NCBI RefSeq assembly: GCF_004959925.1
Contig: NZ_SPUW01000003.1
Span: forward strand, 62,001-126,000
DNA: 64,000 bases
DNA from: Pseudooceanicola onchidii
GTDB taxonomy: Bacteria; Pseudomonadota; Alphaproteobacteria; Rhodobacterales; Rhodobacteraceae
Direction: 5' to 3'
Part shown: positions 25,459-35,272 of the stretch, in pieces
Numbering within the stretch: position 1 is the stretch's first letter
Layout of the letters: every line of letters starts with the position of its first letter
Notes under the pieces: model-generated
What the model saw: the letters and a program-made list of their open reading frames with translations, nothing else
What the model was told of the DNA's origin: nothing
Databases searched by the model: none
Program-made: the position numbers and the translations under genes

Positions 25459-26787
25459 ATGAGCGATACCCACGCAGAAACCGTCGCCTTCGTCCGCGAC
25501 ACCATGCTGCCCCAGCAGGAGCCCCCGGCATCGACGGTCGGCTTCCTGGGGTGGTCCAAGACCAACCTGTTCACGGGGCCGTTCAACACGATCGTGACCG
25601 TCCTGTGTTCGGTCTTCATCGTATGGCTCCTGTGGATGTTGATCCCCTGGCTCCTGTCCCCGACGTGGAATGCCACGTCGCTTGGTGAATGCCGCGAATT
25701 CCTGGTCGCTGCCGGGCGTGTCGGCGAACACGGGGCCTCTGGCGCGTGCTGGGGCGTGATCCGGGAACGCTGGATCCAGCTTCTCTTCGGGTTCTATCCC
25801 GCAGACCTTTACTGGCGTCCGATCCTGGCCTTCGTGCTGCTGTTCGTGGCGCTGGCGCCGGTTCTGTTCTCGGACAAGGTTCCGGGTCGGCTTCTGATGT
25901 TCACCATGATCTACCCGTTCCTGTTCCCCTGGCTTCTGTGGGGCGGAACCATCTGGTCGCCGATCTGTGCCGCTCTTGGCTTTGTCATCCTGTTCGCAGG
26001 GGTCAAATACCTGTCGGGCGTCATCGGCCAGCTGGCGTCGATCATCGTCTCGGTCCTCGCGGCCGCGGCCTGGTGGCTGTTCGTGTCGGGCGCCGTTCAG
26101 GATGCGCTGGCCTCGATCCTGCCGCTGGCGATCCAGTCGGTGCCGTCGCGCGACTTTGGCGGGATGATGCTGTCGATCACGATCGGCGTCGTCGCCATCG
26201 CCTGTTCGCTGCCGCTTGGCATCGTGCTGGCCCTGGGGCGCCGGTCTGACCTGCTGATCGTCAAGTCGCTCTGCGTCGGCTTTATCGAGTTCATCCGGGG
26301 CGTTCCGCTGATCACGCTGCTTTTCGTGGCGTCGACCCTGCTGAACATCTTCATGCCGCCGGGCACGAGCTTTGACATCATCCTGCGGGTGATCATCATG
26401 GCGACCCTCTTTGCGTCGGCCTATATGGCCGAGGTGATCCGGGGTGGCCTGGCCGCGTTGCCGAAGGGTCAGTACGAAGGGGCGGACAGCCTCGGGCTTG
26501 ACTACTGGCAGTCGCAGCGGCTGATCATCATGCCGCAGGCGCTCAAGATCTCGATCCCCGGTATCGTCAGCACCTTCATCGGGCTGTTCAAGGACACCAC
26601 GCTGGTGTCGGTGATCGGCCTGCTCGACCCGCTCGGTCTTACGAACTCGATCCGCGCCGATCAGGCGTGGAACGGCATCGTCTGGGAACTTTACGGCTTT
26701 ATCGCCGTGCTGTTCTTCATCTTCTGCTTCGGCATGTCGCGCTACTCCATGTACCTGGAGAACCGCCTCAAGACCGACCATCGTTAA
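25459..26787 (+). CDS. bztC: Amino-acid ABC transporter permease, BztC/AapM type
   Basis: A 442-residue partner permease, with multiple helices in an N-terminal extension and the EAA loop AALPKGQYEGADSLGLDYW near residue 330. It forms the membrane channel with BztB. It follows bztB closely and precedes the ATPase gene by 12 bases. Confidence 0.92.
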   Translation: MSDTHAETVAFVRDTMLPQQEPPASTVGFLGWSKTNLFTGPFNTIVTVLCSVFIVWLLWMLIPWLLSPTWNATSLGECREFLVAAGRVGEHGASGACWGVIRERWIQLLFGFYPADLYWRPILAFVLLFVALAPVLFSDKVPGRLLMFTMIYPFLFPWLLWGGTIWSPICAALGFVILFAGVKYLSGVIGQLASIIVSVLAAAAWWLFVSGAVQDALASILPLAIQSVPSRDFGGMMLSITIGVVAIACSLPLGIVLALGRRSDLLIVKSLCVGFIEFIRGVPLITLLFVASTLLNIFMPPGTSFDIILRVIIMATLFASAYMAEVIRGGLAALPKGQYEGADSLGLDYWQSQRLIIMPQALKISIPGIVSTFIGLFKDTTLVSVIGLLDPLGLTNSIRADQAWNGIVWELYGFIAVLFFIFCFGMSRYSMYLENRLKTDHR

Positions 26788-26799
26788 GGAGCCGTATCC

Positions 26800-27600
26800 A
26801 TGACTGATACATCAGCCGCCGTCACCGACCGCGAAATCGACCGGAGCCAGATGAAGGTTTCTGACGAGGTCGCCATCGAAATCGTCAACATGAACAAGTG
26901 GTACGGGACCTTCCACGTGCTGCGCGACATCAACCTGACCGTGAACCGGGGCGAACGGATCGTCATCGCGGGGCCTTCGGGGTCCGGCAAATCGACGATG
27001 ATCCGCTGCATCAACCGGCTTGAGGAACACCAGCAGGGCAAGATCGTCGTCGACGGGACCGAACTGACCTCGGACCTGAAGAACATCGACAAGATCCGGT
27101 CCGAGGTCGGCATGTGCTTCCAGCACTTCAACCTCTTCCCGCATCTGACGATCCTGGAAAACTGCACGCTGGCCCCGATCTGGGTCCGCAAGGTTCCCAA
27201 GAAGGAAGCCGAAGCCACGGCGATGCACTTCCTCGAGAAGGTGAAGATCCCCGACCAGGCGCTGAAGTACCCGGGCCAGCTTTCGGGTGGCCAGCAGCAG
27301 CGTGTGGCGATCGCCCGGTCGCTGTGCATGAAGCCGCGGATCATGCTGTTCGACGAACCGACCTCGGCACTTGACCCCGAGATGATCAAAGAGGTGCTCG
27401 ACACCATGATCGAGCTGGCCGAAGAGGGCATGACCATGCTTTGCGTGACGCACGAGATGGGCTTTGCCCGTCAGGTCGCGAACCGAGTGATCTTCATGGA
27501 CCAGGGCCAGATCGTCGAACAGAACGAACCGGAAGAGTTCTTCAACAACCCCAAGAGCGAACGGACCAAGCTGTTCCTCAGCCAGATCCTGGGGCACTGA
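26800..27600 (+). CDS. bztD: Amino-acid ABC transporter ATP-binding protein
   Basis: A 266-residue ATPase with Walker [10 protein letters not shown] (58-66), Q-loop [10 protein letters not shown], signature [15 protein letters not shown], Walker [15 protein letters not shown], and the H-loop [12 protein letters not shown]. This is the GlnQ/HisP type and energises BztABC. A ribosome binding site AAGGAG lies 8 bases upstream. A terminator follows. Confidence 0.94.
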   Translation: MTDTSAAVTDREIDRSQMKVSDEVAIEIVNMNKWYGTFHVLRDINLTVNRGERIVIAGPSGSGKSTMIRCINRLEEHQQGKIVVDGTELTSDLKNIDKIRSEVGMCFQHFNLFPHLTILENCTLAPIWVRKVPKKEAEATAMHFLEKVKIPDQALKYPGQLSGGQQQRVAIARSLCMKPRIMLFDEPTSALDPEMIKEVLDTMIELAEEGMTMLCVTHEMGFARQVANRVIFMDQGQIVEQNEPEEFFNNPKSERTKLFLSQILGH

Positions 27601-27634
27601 CCGGGGCGGCGCCTTGGCGCCAGGACACGATACC

Positions 27635-27665
27635 AAGGGGCTGCCATTGGCGGCCCCTTTTGCTT
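27635..27665 (+). terminator. Rho-independent terminator after bztD
   Basis: AAGGGGCTGCC (27635-27645), ATT loop, GGCGGCCCCTT (27649-27659), then TTTGCTTTT. Eleven pairs including one G-T. Confidence 0.9.
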
Positions 27666-27808
27666 TTGCAACATTTTGCGGTTGCGATCCGGTGTGATCG
27701 CCGATCTCATTCGACCAATTCTGTCCTAACCCAAACCGGGGCCCGTCCGGGGGCATAACCGGGACAGCCCGTCGGCCCATGTCGCTGACGCAGGAAGGAG
27801 CCGCCGTC

Positions 27809-28687
27809 ATGACGAACCGCAAGATCTATCTTGGCACCCTGACCGACAGCACCCGTTGGGACGCCGTGGCGATCCGGCCGGACGATGTGATCGTCGTGTC
27901 CCCGCCGAAAAGCGGGACGACCTGGATGCAGACCATCGTCGCGCTGCTGCTGAGCGGGGATCCGCAGGTCGTGCCCGAATTCTCGATCCAGATGCCCTGG
28001 GTCGACATCAAGTTGCGCGACCTTGCCGAGGTCTCGGACCGGCTGACCGGGATGACGCATCGCCGCAGCATGAAAAGTCACACGCCGATGGACGGGTTGC
28101 CGCTGGACGATCAGGCGACCTATATCTGCGTCTTCCGTCACCCACTGGATGCGCATTTTTCCATGCGGAACCACGTGCGGAACATCCCCGTGCCATGGTT
28201 CGACGACTGGTATCCCGAGGTCGACGTCGACGGCACCACCTTTGCCCGGTTCCTGGCCGGCAGCGCCGACGGGGCGGACTGCGATGCCATGCCGCTGGCC
28301 CACATCATTCAACACTACAAGGCGGCCCGCGCGCTGGCCGATCGCCCGAATGTCTGGCTGGTGCACTACGCCGACCTGATCCGCGATCTTGCCCTGGCCT
28401 TCGACAGGATTTCCGAGGTTCTGCAGGTGACGCACCCCGCGCCGGTCATGGCGCAGCTGGTTGCGGCCGCCCGGTTCGACAACATGCGCCAGAACGCCGA
28501 GCGTTTCGCGCCCTCGGGCGGGAAGGGGTTCTTCAAGTCGGACGAGGGGTTCTTCAACAGCGGCCGCAGCGGGCAGTGGCAGGGACGCCTGACCGAGGCC
28601 GAGATGGACGCCTATGACGCGATCATGGACGCCAGCCTCAGTTCGTGCGAACGGGACTGGCTGGAATACGGATCGCCGGACACCTAG
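27809..28687 (+). CDS. Cytosolic-type PAPS-dependent sulfotransferase
   Basis: A 292-residue protein with the sulfotransferase fold: PPKSGTTWMQTI (5'-phosphosulfate loop), KSHTPMDGLPL with the likely catalytic His, CVFRHPLDAHFSMRNH (3'-phosphate site) and a C-terminal FNSGRSGQWQGRLT resembling the RKGxxGDW loop. It moves sulfate from PAPS to a hydroxyl or amine; acceptor unknown. AAGGAG at 27795-27800 supports ATG 27809 rather than the ATG 30 bases upstream. Its TAG stop shares CTAG with the convergent SMR gene. Confidence 0.85.
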   Translation: MTNRKIYLGTLTDSTRWDAVAIRPDDVIVVSPPKSGTTWMQTIVALLLSGDPQVVPEFSIQMPWVDIKLRDLAEVSDRLTGMTHRRSMKSHTPMDGLPLDDQATYICVFRHPLDAHFSMRNHVRNIPVPWFDDWYPEVDVDGTTFARFLAGSADGADCDAMPLAHIIQHYKAARALADRPNVWLVHYADLIRDLALAFDRISEVLQVTHPAPVMAQLVAAARFDNMRQNAERFAPSGGKGFFKSDEGFFNSGRSGQWQGRLTEAEMDAYDAIMDASLSSCERDWLEYGSPDT

Positions 28688-29013
28688 TGGGTCGCGGTCT
28701 TCGAGACAAAGTTCAGTACCACCACTCCGGCGATGATCAGGCCCATGCCAAGCGCCCCCCAAAGGTCGACCTTCTGTCCGAAGATCAGCCAGCCGACCAG
28801 CGCCACCAGAACGACACCCAGGCCCGACCACATGGCATAGGTCGTGCCGATCGGCAGGTGCTTGAGCGTCAGGGACAGGCAGTAGAAGGCGACGGCATAT
28901 CCTGCCACGACCAGAAGCGAGGGCCAGAGGCGGGTGAAGCCTTCGGCCGCCTTGAGAGAGCTGGTGCCGATCACCTCTCCGATGATGGCGATGGTCAGAT
29001 AGAGATAGGGCAT
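28684..29013 (-). CDS. Small multidrug resistance (EmrE/QacE-type) transporter
   Basis: A 109-residue four-helix protein. The essential glutamate is in AIIGEVIGTSSLKA (helix 1), followed by EGFTRLWPSL and GTTYAMWSGLGVVLVALVG, very close to EmrE. SMR proteins export lipophilic cations by proton exchange as dual-topology dimers. A single SMR gene without partner fits the homodimer type. Start is ATG 29013; a TTG five codons upstream is less likely. Confidence 0.92.
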   Translation of the reverse strand: MPYLYLTIAIIGEVIGTSSLKAAEGFTRLWPSLLVVAGYAVAFYCLSLTLKHLPIGTTYAMWSGLGVVLVALVGWLIFGQKVDLWGALGMGLIIAGVVVLNFVSKTATH

Positions 29014-29115
29014 GGGACGCTCCGGCAATGCGTGTTACGCGGGTGCCGCAGGGCTATCAGCACGGTGTCAGACTGTCACGTCGCGCCGGATGCATGAGCG
29101 TCGTTGCCGCCGCGT

Positions 29116-29628
29116 TCAGCCTGCGTCGCGGTCTTTGCCGATCAGTTCGCGCGGGGTGATGAAGTTCACCACCCGCGAGGTGCCAAAGTGCCCCGCCCGC
29201 CAGTCATCCATGGGAATGTCCACGATCAGGGCCGCGCCGGTCGGATAATCGTCGAACCGGCCATGGGGCGGTGCCTGGGTGACCAGGCGCTTGGCGAAGG
29301 CCGCGATGCCCGGGTTGTGACCGATCAGCATGACGCAGGCGCCCTCGGCCTTCTGCAGGGCACCCAGCATCGTGTCGGGGTCCGCCATGTAGAGTTCGGG
29401 CACGATGCGGACATCGCCGCCAATCCCGGTCCGGTCAAAGGTTTCACGGGCGCGGGCTGCATCCGAACACAGGGTGACATCGGGGGTCACGCCGATATCG
29501 TTCAACCATTGGCCGATGGCCTTGGCCGATTTCCGGCCGCGCTTGTTCAGGGGGCGGTCGCGGTCGGCAAGGGCGGGATCGTCCCAGCTTGATTTGGCGT
29601 GCCGCAGCAGGATCAGTCTTTTGACCAT
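29116..29628 (-). CDS. SixA-like histidine phosphatase
   Basis: A 170-residue phosphatase of the RHG superfamily: LILLRHAKSSWDDP (R9-H10 catalytic), NKRGRKSAKAIG, CSDAARARETF, and LIGHNPGIAAFA with the second histidine. SixA in E. coli dephosphorylates a phosphohistidine. ATG 29628 is the family start; the frame is open far upstream but that part encodes nothing related. It is third in the argB-ferredoxin-sixA unit. Confidence 0.9.
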   Translation of the reverse strand: MVKRLILLRHAKSSWDDPALADRDRPLNKRGRKSAKAIGQWLNDIGVTPDVTLCSDAARARETFDRTGIGGDVRIVPELYMADPDTMLGALQKAEGACVMLIGHNPGIAAFAKRLVTQAPPHGRFDDYPTGAALIVDIPMDDWRAGHFGTSRVVNFITPRELIGKDRDAG

Positions 29629-29647
29629 GTTTCGGAAACGTTCTCGC

Positions 29648-30304
29648 TCATATAAAATAGGACATATGATAGGCTGAATGCGCGTCGATCCTGCCATAGG
29701 ACTTGCCGTAAGGGCAAGCGCGACGTGCAGCGCAACCCTTTGACATGCAGTCGAAACCCTCGGTCGAGCGAAGATGTTTTCTGCACTGCGGAACGTCGTA
29801 TAGTCCCGAGGCAAATGTGTCGACCGGGCAGGCGGTGCGGCAGGGTTGATCCGGGCAATTGTTGCACGGGTGTGGACAACGGGGCGGAACCGCAACGGGG
29901 TCACGCAGGGCAAGGGCGCCGCGGAACGACAGGAAGAGGCCGGCATCGGGATGAACAACCATGCCGAGAGGCGAGCTGTGGACCCGCCCCGAGGCCAGTG
30001 CCCAGTCGACAAAGGGGGCCCAGGGTGGGCCGCCGAAGGGAAAGAGCGGCGTGGCACCCAGTGCCGTCGCCCAGTCGGTGATCACCCGGAGAGACCAGCG
30101 GTCCATGGCGTCGGGTTGACCATCCGTGGCTTCGGGCGCGGCGGTGAAGCCGGGCCAGAAGGCGGGTTCATGCGGGGATAGCAATAGCAGTGTGCGGGTT
30201 CCGGCAGGCAGATCCTGCCGGGCCGCGCAGGCGGTGTGGTCCAGACCGGCGGTGATGGTCAGCAGACGCGCCTGCGCCTGCTGTTCCAGATCCTCCAGCG
30301 TCAT
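29648..30304 (-). CDS. Cysteine-rich 4Fe-4S ferredoxin-like protein
   Basis: A 218-residue protein. The C-terminal 85 residues carry clustered cysteines: CPHPCNNCPDQPCRTACP and later CMSKGCAARRACPYG. These could hold one or two 4Fe-4S clusters in a pattern recalling the QueG/ferredoxin group but not the standard two CxxCxxCxxxCP repeats. The N-terminal half has no motif I recognise. It lies 3 bases after argB and 19 bases before the sixA-like gene. Electron partner unknown. Confidence 0.7.
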   Translation of the reverse strand: MTLEDLEQQAQARLLTITAGLDHTACAARQDLPAGTRTLLLLSPHEPAFWPGFTAAPEATDGQPDAMDRWSLRVITDWATALGATPLFPFGGPPWAPFVDWALASGRVHSSPLGMVVHPDAGLFLSFRGALALRDPVAVPPRCPHPCNNCPDQPCRTACPVDTFASGLYDVPQCRKHLRSTEGFDCMSKGCAARRACPYGKSYGRIDAHSAYHMSYFI

Positions 30305-30307
30305 GGA

Positions 30308-31171
30308 TCAGGCGCGGATGATCGAACCCGCGCCATGTTCGGTGAAAAGCTCCAACAGGGTCGCATTGGGCAGCTTGCCGTCGATGATCACGGCGGCGCG
30401 AACGCCCTTGTCGACGGCGTTCAGGGCGGTTTCGACCTTGGGGATCATGCCGCCGGAAATCGTGCCATCCTCGATCATCGCGCGCACGTCGGCCGAGGTC
30501 AGTTCGGTCACGACCTCGCCATTGGCGTTCTTCACGCCGGGCACGTCCGTCAGCAGCAGCAGGCGATCGGCCTTGAGCGCGCCGGCAATGGCACCGGCGG
30601 CGGTGTCGCCGTTGACGTTGAAGGTCTCGTTCGGGTCCATGCCGGTGGCGACGGGGGCGATGACCGGGATGATCCCGGCCGCGAAAAGATCGCGCAGCAC
30701 CTGTACGTTCATTTCGACGGGGCGCCCGACAAAGCCCAGTTCGGGATCGTCGGCCTCGGCCACCATCAGGTCGTCATCCTTGCCCGACAGGCCGACCGCG
30801 CGGCCGCCTTCGTCCATGATCGCCTGGACGATCCGCTTGTTGACCAGGCCAGTCAGCACCATTTCGACCACCTCGACGGTGGCCTGATCCGTAACGCGCT
30901 TGCCGCGCACGAAGGTGGATTCGATCCCCAGCTTGTCGAGCATCGAATTGATCATGGGGCCGCCGCCGTGGACAACAACCGGGTTCACGCCGACCTGGCG
31001 CATCAGGACGATGTCGCGGGCGAAGTCGGCCATCTCCTCGACCCCGCCCATGGCGTTGCCGCCGAATTTGACGACGACGACGGATCCGGCGAAGCGCTGC
31101 AGGTAGGGAAGAGCCTCGGCTAGGGTGCGGGCGGTGGCGATCCAATCGCGGTTCATGGTCTGTGTTCTCAT
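30308..31171 (-). CDS. argB: Acetylglutamate kinase
   Basis: A 287-residue enzyme of arginine synthesis that phosphorylates N-acetylglutamate. Family blocks: [51 protein letters not shown], and [13 protein letters not shown]. An N-terminal helix of about 25 residues ([14 protein letters not shown]) is typical of arginine-sensitive hexameric forms. ATG 31171 and ATG 31156 are both possible starts. Two unrelated genes follow in the same direction. Confidence 0.96.
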   Translation of the reverse strand: MRTQTMNRDWIATARTLAEALPYLQRFAGSVVVVKFGGNAMGGVEEMADFARDIVLMRQVGVNPVVVHGGGPMINSMLDKLGIESTFVRGKRVTDQATVEVVEMVLTGLVNKRIVQAIMDEGGRAVGLSGKDDDLMVAEADDPELGFVGRPVEMNVQVLRDLFAAGIIPVIAPVATGMDPNETFNVNGDTAAGAIAGALKADRLLLLTDVPGVKNANGEVVTELTSADVRAMIEDGTISGGMIPKVETALNAVDKGVRAAVIIDGKLPNATLLELFTEHGAGSIIRA

Positions 31172-31360
31172 CCTCGGCGCCTATGGGCTGTGCGTGCTGT
31201 GACTTTGATACGGGGCGGATGCGGGCCTGCCAAGGTGTCTATCGGCATAATCTCGCCGGGCGAATTCCTACGCGACGGAAGCAGGAACCGGATCGGGGGG
31301 CGGCTGCGTTTAACCCCCGAGCGTCTGAAAGGCGCCACGGAATAATAAAGGAGAGTTCCT

Positions 31361-31939
31361 ATGACCCGTATCAAATCTGCCCTGCTTGGCTCTGCAGCCC
31401 TGATCGTCGCTGGTACAGGCGCGGCGATGGCCGGCAACCCGGTGTCCGCCCCTGCGGACCCCGTCATCGTCCAGCCTGTCACGCCTGTCATGACCTCGGG
31501 TGACTGGACGGGCGGCTACGTCGGTGCCAGCGGCGGTTTCGGCAACTGGGACCTGGGCGCGGCCAACAGCGACGGCGGCAACTATGGTGCCTATGCCGGT
31601 TATGACTATGACTTCGGCAGCTACACCCTTGGCGGCGAAGTCCAGTATATCGACAATGACGTCAACATCGGCGGCACCACGATCGACGGTGTGACCCGCG
31701 TGAAGGCCCGCGCAGGCTACGATGCCGGTAACACGCTTGTGTACGGTGTGGCAGGCTACGGCAACGCCAGCACCAGCGCAGGCAGCTCGGACGGCTACGT
31801 CGCCGGTGTCGGCATGGACTACAAGTTCAACAACGGCGTGACCGTCGGTGCCGAATACCTGTACAACGACTATGGTTCGGTCGGCGGCAACAGCCTGACC
31901 GGGAACACCGTCGAAGCGCGCGTCGGCTACCGCTTCTGA
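31361..31939 (+). CDS. Outer-membrane beta-barrel protein (OmpX/opacity-like)
   Basis: A 192-residue exported protein with signal peptide to about residue 24 (AAMA-GNP). The mature part shows alternating strands rich in Gly, Tyr and Asn (WTGGYVGASGGFGNW, YGAYAGYDYDFGSY) and ends in VGYRF, the terminal phenylalanine recognised by the BAM machine. Length fits an eight-stranded barrel. AAAGGAGAG precedes the ATG. The upstream 189 bp holds no gene; I could not define its promoter. Its TGA stop abuts the engB stop (TGATCA). Confidence 0.85.
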   Translation: MTRIKSALLGSAALIVAGTGAAMAGNPVSAPADPVIVQPVTPVMTSGDWTGGYVGASGGFGNWDLGAANSDGGNYGAYAGYDYDFGSYTLGGEVQYIDNDVNIGGTTIDGVTRVKARAGYDAGNTLVYGVAGYGNASTSAGSSDGYVAGVGMDYKFNNGVTVGAEYLYNDYGSVGGNSLTGNTVEARVGYRF

Positions 31940-32593
31940 TCAGTCGATATTCGCGATGATGCTGCGCAACGTCGCGATCCCGTCGCCCTTGTCGGAGGAG
32001 GTGAGAACCAGCTCCGGAAAGGCGGCGGGATGTTTCGACAGGACCTTCCGGGTCACGTCGAGACTTTTGTCCAGTTCGGACTTTCGGACCTTGTCGACCT
32101 TGGTCAGCACGGCCTGAAAGGTCACCGCGCTCTTGTCGAGGAGGTCCATGATCTCCTCGTCCACCTTCTTGGCCCCATGCCGTGCGTCGATCAGAACGAA
32201 GGCGCGGCGCAGGGTCTGGCGGCCGCTGAGGTACTGCTTCAGCAGGCGCTGCCATTTCTCGACCACCGGCAGGGGCGCATTGGCGTAGCCGTAGCCCGGA
32301 AGGTCGACGAGATAGCCTTTCTCTCCAAGCGTGAAATAGTTTATTTCCTGCGTGCGGCCTGGCGTGTTCGACGCGCGGGCCAGGGCCTTTTGCCCGGTCA
32401 GGGCGTTGATCAGGCTGGATTTTCCGACGTTGGACCGCCCGGCAAAGCAGACCTCCATCCGGTCGGCGGGGGGCAGGCCGTCCATGGCGACCACGCCCTT
32501 GACGAACTCGGTCGCGCCCGCGAACAGGATGCGGCCCTTTTCGCTATCGTCGTGGTCGGGATCTTCGGCAATGGGGAAGGGAAGGGGGGTCAT
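31940..32593 (-). CDS. engB: Ribosome-biogenesis GTPase EngB/YsxC
   Basis: A 217-residue GTPase for large-subunit assembly. G1 is GRSNVGKSS, G2 TPGRTQEINYF, G3 DLPGYG, G4 TKVDK, G5 near TSSDKG. It overlaps the upstream MOSC gene by ATGA, so yidC-MOSC-engB form one leftward unit. Confidence 0.96.
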   Translation of the reverse strand: MTPLPFPIAEDPDHDDSEKGRILFAGATEFVKGVVAMDGLPPADRMEVCFAGRSNVGKSSLINALTGQKALARASNTPGRTQEINYFTLGEKGYLVDLPGYGYANAPLPVVEKWQRLLKQYLSGRQTLRRAFVLIDARHGAKKVDEEIMDLLDKSAVTFQAVLTKVDKVRKSELDKSLDVTRKVLSKHPAAFPELVLTSSDKGDGIATLRSIIANID

Positions 32594-33327
32594 AATACTT
32601 CTACCTTGTCGCCGGTGCGCAGGCGGCCGCCCTTGGTGACGATCACGCCGACCGAGAAATCCTGGTGGCCATAGTCCTTCAGGATGTCGAGCGTCGGCAC
32701 GTCGCGGTCGCCGGTTTCGGTGTTCACGGTGGTCGCCATGCAGCGGTCGATGCGTTTTTCGACCCTGGCCTTGGCCTCGCCCAGGCGAATGGTGCGGCCG
32801 ACCCAGTCGAATTCTTCCCAGGCGGTCAGGCCGTCAAGGAAGATATTGCAGCGCCAGCGGTGCACGGCGAAGGGGCCAGCGGCCCGGGCCGCGACGGCCT
32901 CGTGGCTGGCCATGCCGGCCAGTGAAATCGTCGGGTCGGCGGTGTCGGTCAGTCCGCGCGCGATCGGGGCAGGAAAGACGTGGGTCGGTGCGGCGCGGCC
33001 CTTGTCGACCAGCGGCCGGACCCAATTGATCAGCGCGGGGCCCTCGGTGGCCGGATCGATCAGAAGATCGGCCAGATCAGGATGCGACAGCCGCAGCTTC
33101 TTGCCTTCGGTCTTCAGCGACACCGCCATCAGCTTGGGCGAAGAGGCGCCGCGTATGAAGTTCACGCAGCGGTTCCACTCGCCTTCTGCCAGCTTCGCGG
33201 CCTCATGCGCGACCGCCCAAAGACGGTCGCCGGGCAGTGTCTGCCCGGCGATCAGATCAACCTCGTCCACCTCTTCGCGGCCGATGGCCTTGATGGGGTG
33301 GCGATACATGGCGGCGACGGTGGCCAT
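32590..33327 (-). CDS. MOSC-domain protein
   Basis: A 245-residue protein with an N-terminal beta-barrel start (VAAMYRHPIKAIG) and a MOSC domain, including VHRWRCNIFLDG, FDWVGRTIRLGEAK, RIDRCMATTVN (the conserved cysteine) and GVIVTKGGRLRTGD. MOSC domains bind molybdenum cofactor or carry sulfur. The location between yidC and engB is common in this order. Its ATG overlaps the yidC stop (TAATG). Confidence 0.88.
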   Translation of the reverse strand: MATVAAMYRHPIKAIGREEVDEVDLIAGQTLPGDRLWAVAHEAAKLAEGEWNRCVNFIRGASSPKLMAVSLKTEGKKLRLSHPDLADLLIDPATEGPALINWVRPLVDKGRAAPTHVFPAPIARGLTDTADPTISLAGMASHEAVAARAAGPFAVHRWRCNIFLDGLTAWEEFDWVGRTIRLGEAKARVEKRIDRCMATTVNTETGDRDVPTLDILKDYGHQDFSVGVIVTKGGRLRTGDKVEVL

Positions 33328-35147
33328 TACTTTTTGGCCTCGGTCGCCTTCTTGCGGCTGAAGCTCTTGCGGATGTTGCCGAAAACGTCCGGCTTGAACC
33401 CGTGGCTGCGCATGATGGCGTACTGCTGGATGAAGGTGATCGTGTTGTTGGTGATCCAGTACAGGACCAGGCCGCTGGCGAAGTTGCCCAGCATGAACAT
33501 GAACACCCAGGGCATCCAGGCAAAGATCATCTGCTGTGTCGGGTCCGTGGGCGCCGGGTTCAGTTTCTGCTGCAGCCACATCGAGATCCCCAGCAGGATC
33601 GGCAGAACGCCGAGGCTGATGATCGCCAGGAAGCTGTCGGGCGACGGCGGTGCGAAGCTGAGCAGGCCGAAGAGGTTCAGGATCGACGAGGGATCGGGAG
33701 CCGAAAGGTCGTGAATCCAGCCGACCCAAGGCGCGTGGCGCAGTTCAAGCGTAACGAAGATCACCTTGTAGAGACTGAAGAAAATCGGGATCTGCAGAAG
33801 GATCGGCAGACAGCCGGAGGCGGGGTTCACCTTTTCCTTCTTGTAAAGCTCCATCATTTCTTTCTGCATCTTCTGGCGGTCGTCGCCGACGCGTTCCTTC
33901 AGCTTCTCCATCTCGGGCTGAAGTTCACGCATCTTCGCCATCGAGGCGTAGGACTTGTAGGCCAGCGGGAAGAGCAGGACCTTGAGCAGGATGGTCAGGC
34001 CGATGATCGACCAGCCCATGTTGCCGATATGGCTGTTCAGCCAATGCAGGACCGCGAAGATCGGCTTGGTCAAGAAGAAGAACCAGCCCCAGTCGATCGC
34101 GTCGACAAAGCGGGTGACGCCTTCGTCGTTCTGATAGGTGCGGATGGTTTCCCATTCCTTGGCGCCGGCAAACAGACGGCTTTCGTCGGTTGCGGTGGCG
34201 CCCGGCGCGACCTCGACCACCGGCAGAACGGCGTCGGTCTGGAAGATATTGGCCGAGGGGAAATATTTCGCGGTCGAGCGGAAGGCGCCGTCGGGGATGG
34301 TCGTGGCCATCCAGTAGTGGTCGGTGAAGCCGATCCAGCCGCCCTCGGACACTTCGAGCCGTTCGGCCAACGCGCCTTCGCGGTCGTCACGGTCGAAGTC
34401 TTCCATGTGGGAATACTTGGCTTCTTCCAGCTCTCCGTCGGACATGCGGATCAGGCCTTCATGCAGGATGAAGAACTTTTTCAGGTCCGTCGGGATACCG
34501 TGTCGGCGCAGCAGCGCGTAGGGGCGCAGCGACACGGTGGCGTCGGTGGTGTTTTCGACCGTCTGGGCGATGGTGAACATGTAGTCCTGATCGACCGAGA
34601 TCGTGCGGGTGAAGATCAGGCCAGCGCCGTTGTCCCAGGTCAGGGTGACGGGGCTGTCGGCGGTCAGGGTCGGCGTGCCTTCGACGGACCAGAGCGTGTC
34701 ATCGGTGGGAACCGCGCCTGCATCGACGCCGTTGACCGGCACCCAGCCGTAAAGGGCGTAGAAGGGATCGCGTTCGCCTTCGGGGCGCAGGACGGTCACG
34801 CGGGTCGCGTCATCGTCGAGGCTCGTCAGGTAGTCCTTCAGCTTGAGGTCATCCAGCCGTCCGCCACGCAGGTTGATCGACCCGGCCACGCGGGGGGTGT
34901 CGATCGTCAGGCGCGGTGCGGCTTCTTCAGTGGTGGTTGCCGCTGCCGAGGGGGCGGTGGCCGTGCCGGCCGCGGGTTCGGTTCCCGGGGCCATCGTGGT
35001 CGACGCACCTTCGCTGCTTTCCGCGACGGCCGGTGCGTTCGGATCGTTCGGAGCCTGCTCGGGCGGCGGGAAAAGCAGGAACCAGACCACGATCACGATG
35101 AAGCTGAGCACCGTTGCCAGGATGAGGTTTTTGTTCTGGTCGTCCAT
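33327..35147 (-). CDS. yidC: Membrane protein insertase YidC
   Basis: A 606-residue insertase of the Gram-negative type: one N-terminal helix, a linker rich in Ala/Pro/Thr (about 30-75), a large periplasmic beta domain, then the conserved five-helix core with LLFPLAYKSYASMAKMRELQ and NPASGCLPILLQIPIFFSLY. The charged tail (IRKSFSRKKATEAKK) can bind ribosomes. In many relatives it follows rpmH-rnpA-yidD directly; here 5.4 kb lies between. Confidence 0.96.
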   Translation of the reverse strand: MDDQNKNLILATVLSFIVIVVWFLLFPPPEQAPNDPNAPAVAESSEGASTTMAPGTEPAAGTATAPSAAATTTEEAAPRLTIDTPRVAGSINLRGGRLDDLKLKDYLTSLDDDATRVTVLRPEGERDPFYALYGWVPVNGVDAGAVPTDDTLWSVEGTPTLTADSPVTLTWDNGAGLIFTRTISVDQDYMFTIAQTVENTTDATVSLRPYALLRRHGIPTDLKKFFILHEGLIRMSDGELEEAKYSHMEDFDRDDREGALAERLEVSEGGWIGFTDHYWMATTIPDGAFRSTAKYFPSANIFQTDAVLPVVEVAPGATATDESRLFAGAKEWETIRTYQNDEGVTRFVDAIDWGWFFFLTKPIFAVLHWLNSHIGNMGWSIIGLTILLKVLLFPLAYKSYASMAKMRELQPEMEKLKERVGDDRQKMQKEMMELYKKEKVNPASGCLPILLQIPIFFSLYKVIFVTLELRHAPWVGWIHDLSAPDPSSILNLFGLLSFAPPSPDSFLAIISLGVLPILLGISMWLQQKLNPAPTDPTQQMIFAWMPWVFMFMLGNFASGLVLYWITNNTITFIQQYAIMRSHGFKPDVFGNIRKSFSRKKATEAKK

Positions 35148-35272
35148 CGCGCGCCGTTTCCGTCCATTTTCGAAAGGTAACGGGGTTCAACAGAGGAGAA
35201 GCCCAAAGGTCAAGGCGGAATCGGGAAAACGCGACGACGTGGGGCAGGTCCGGGCGTCGGCCGAAGGCCCCG

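Noticed and set aside
29629-30057. N-terminal extension of the SixA-like phosphatase
   Set aside because: The catalytic RHG motif is 9 residues after ATG 29628. The upstream frame overlaps the ferredoxin-like gene and has no family match.
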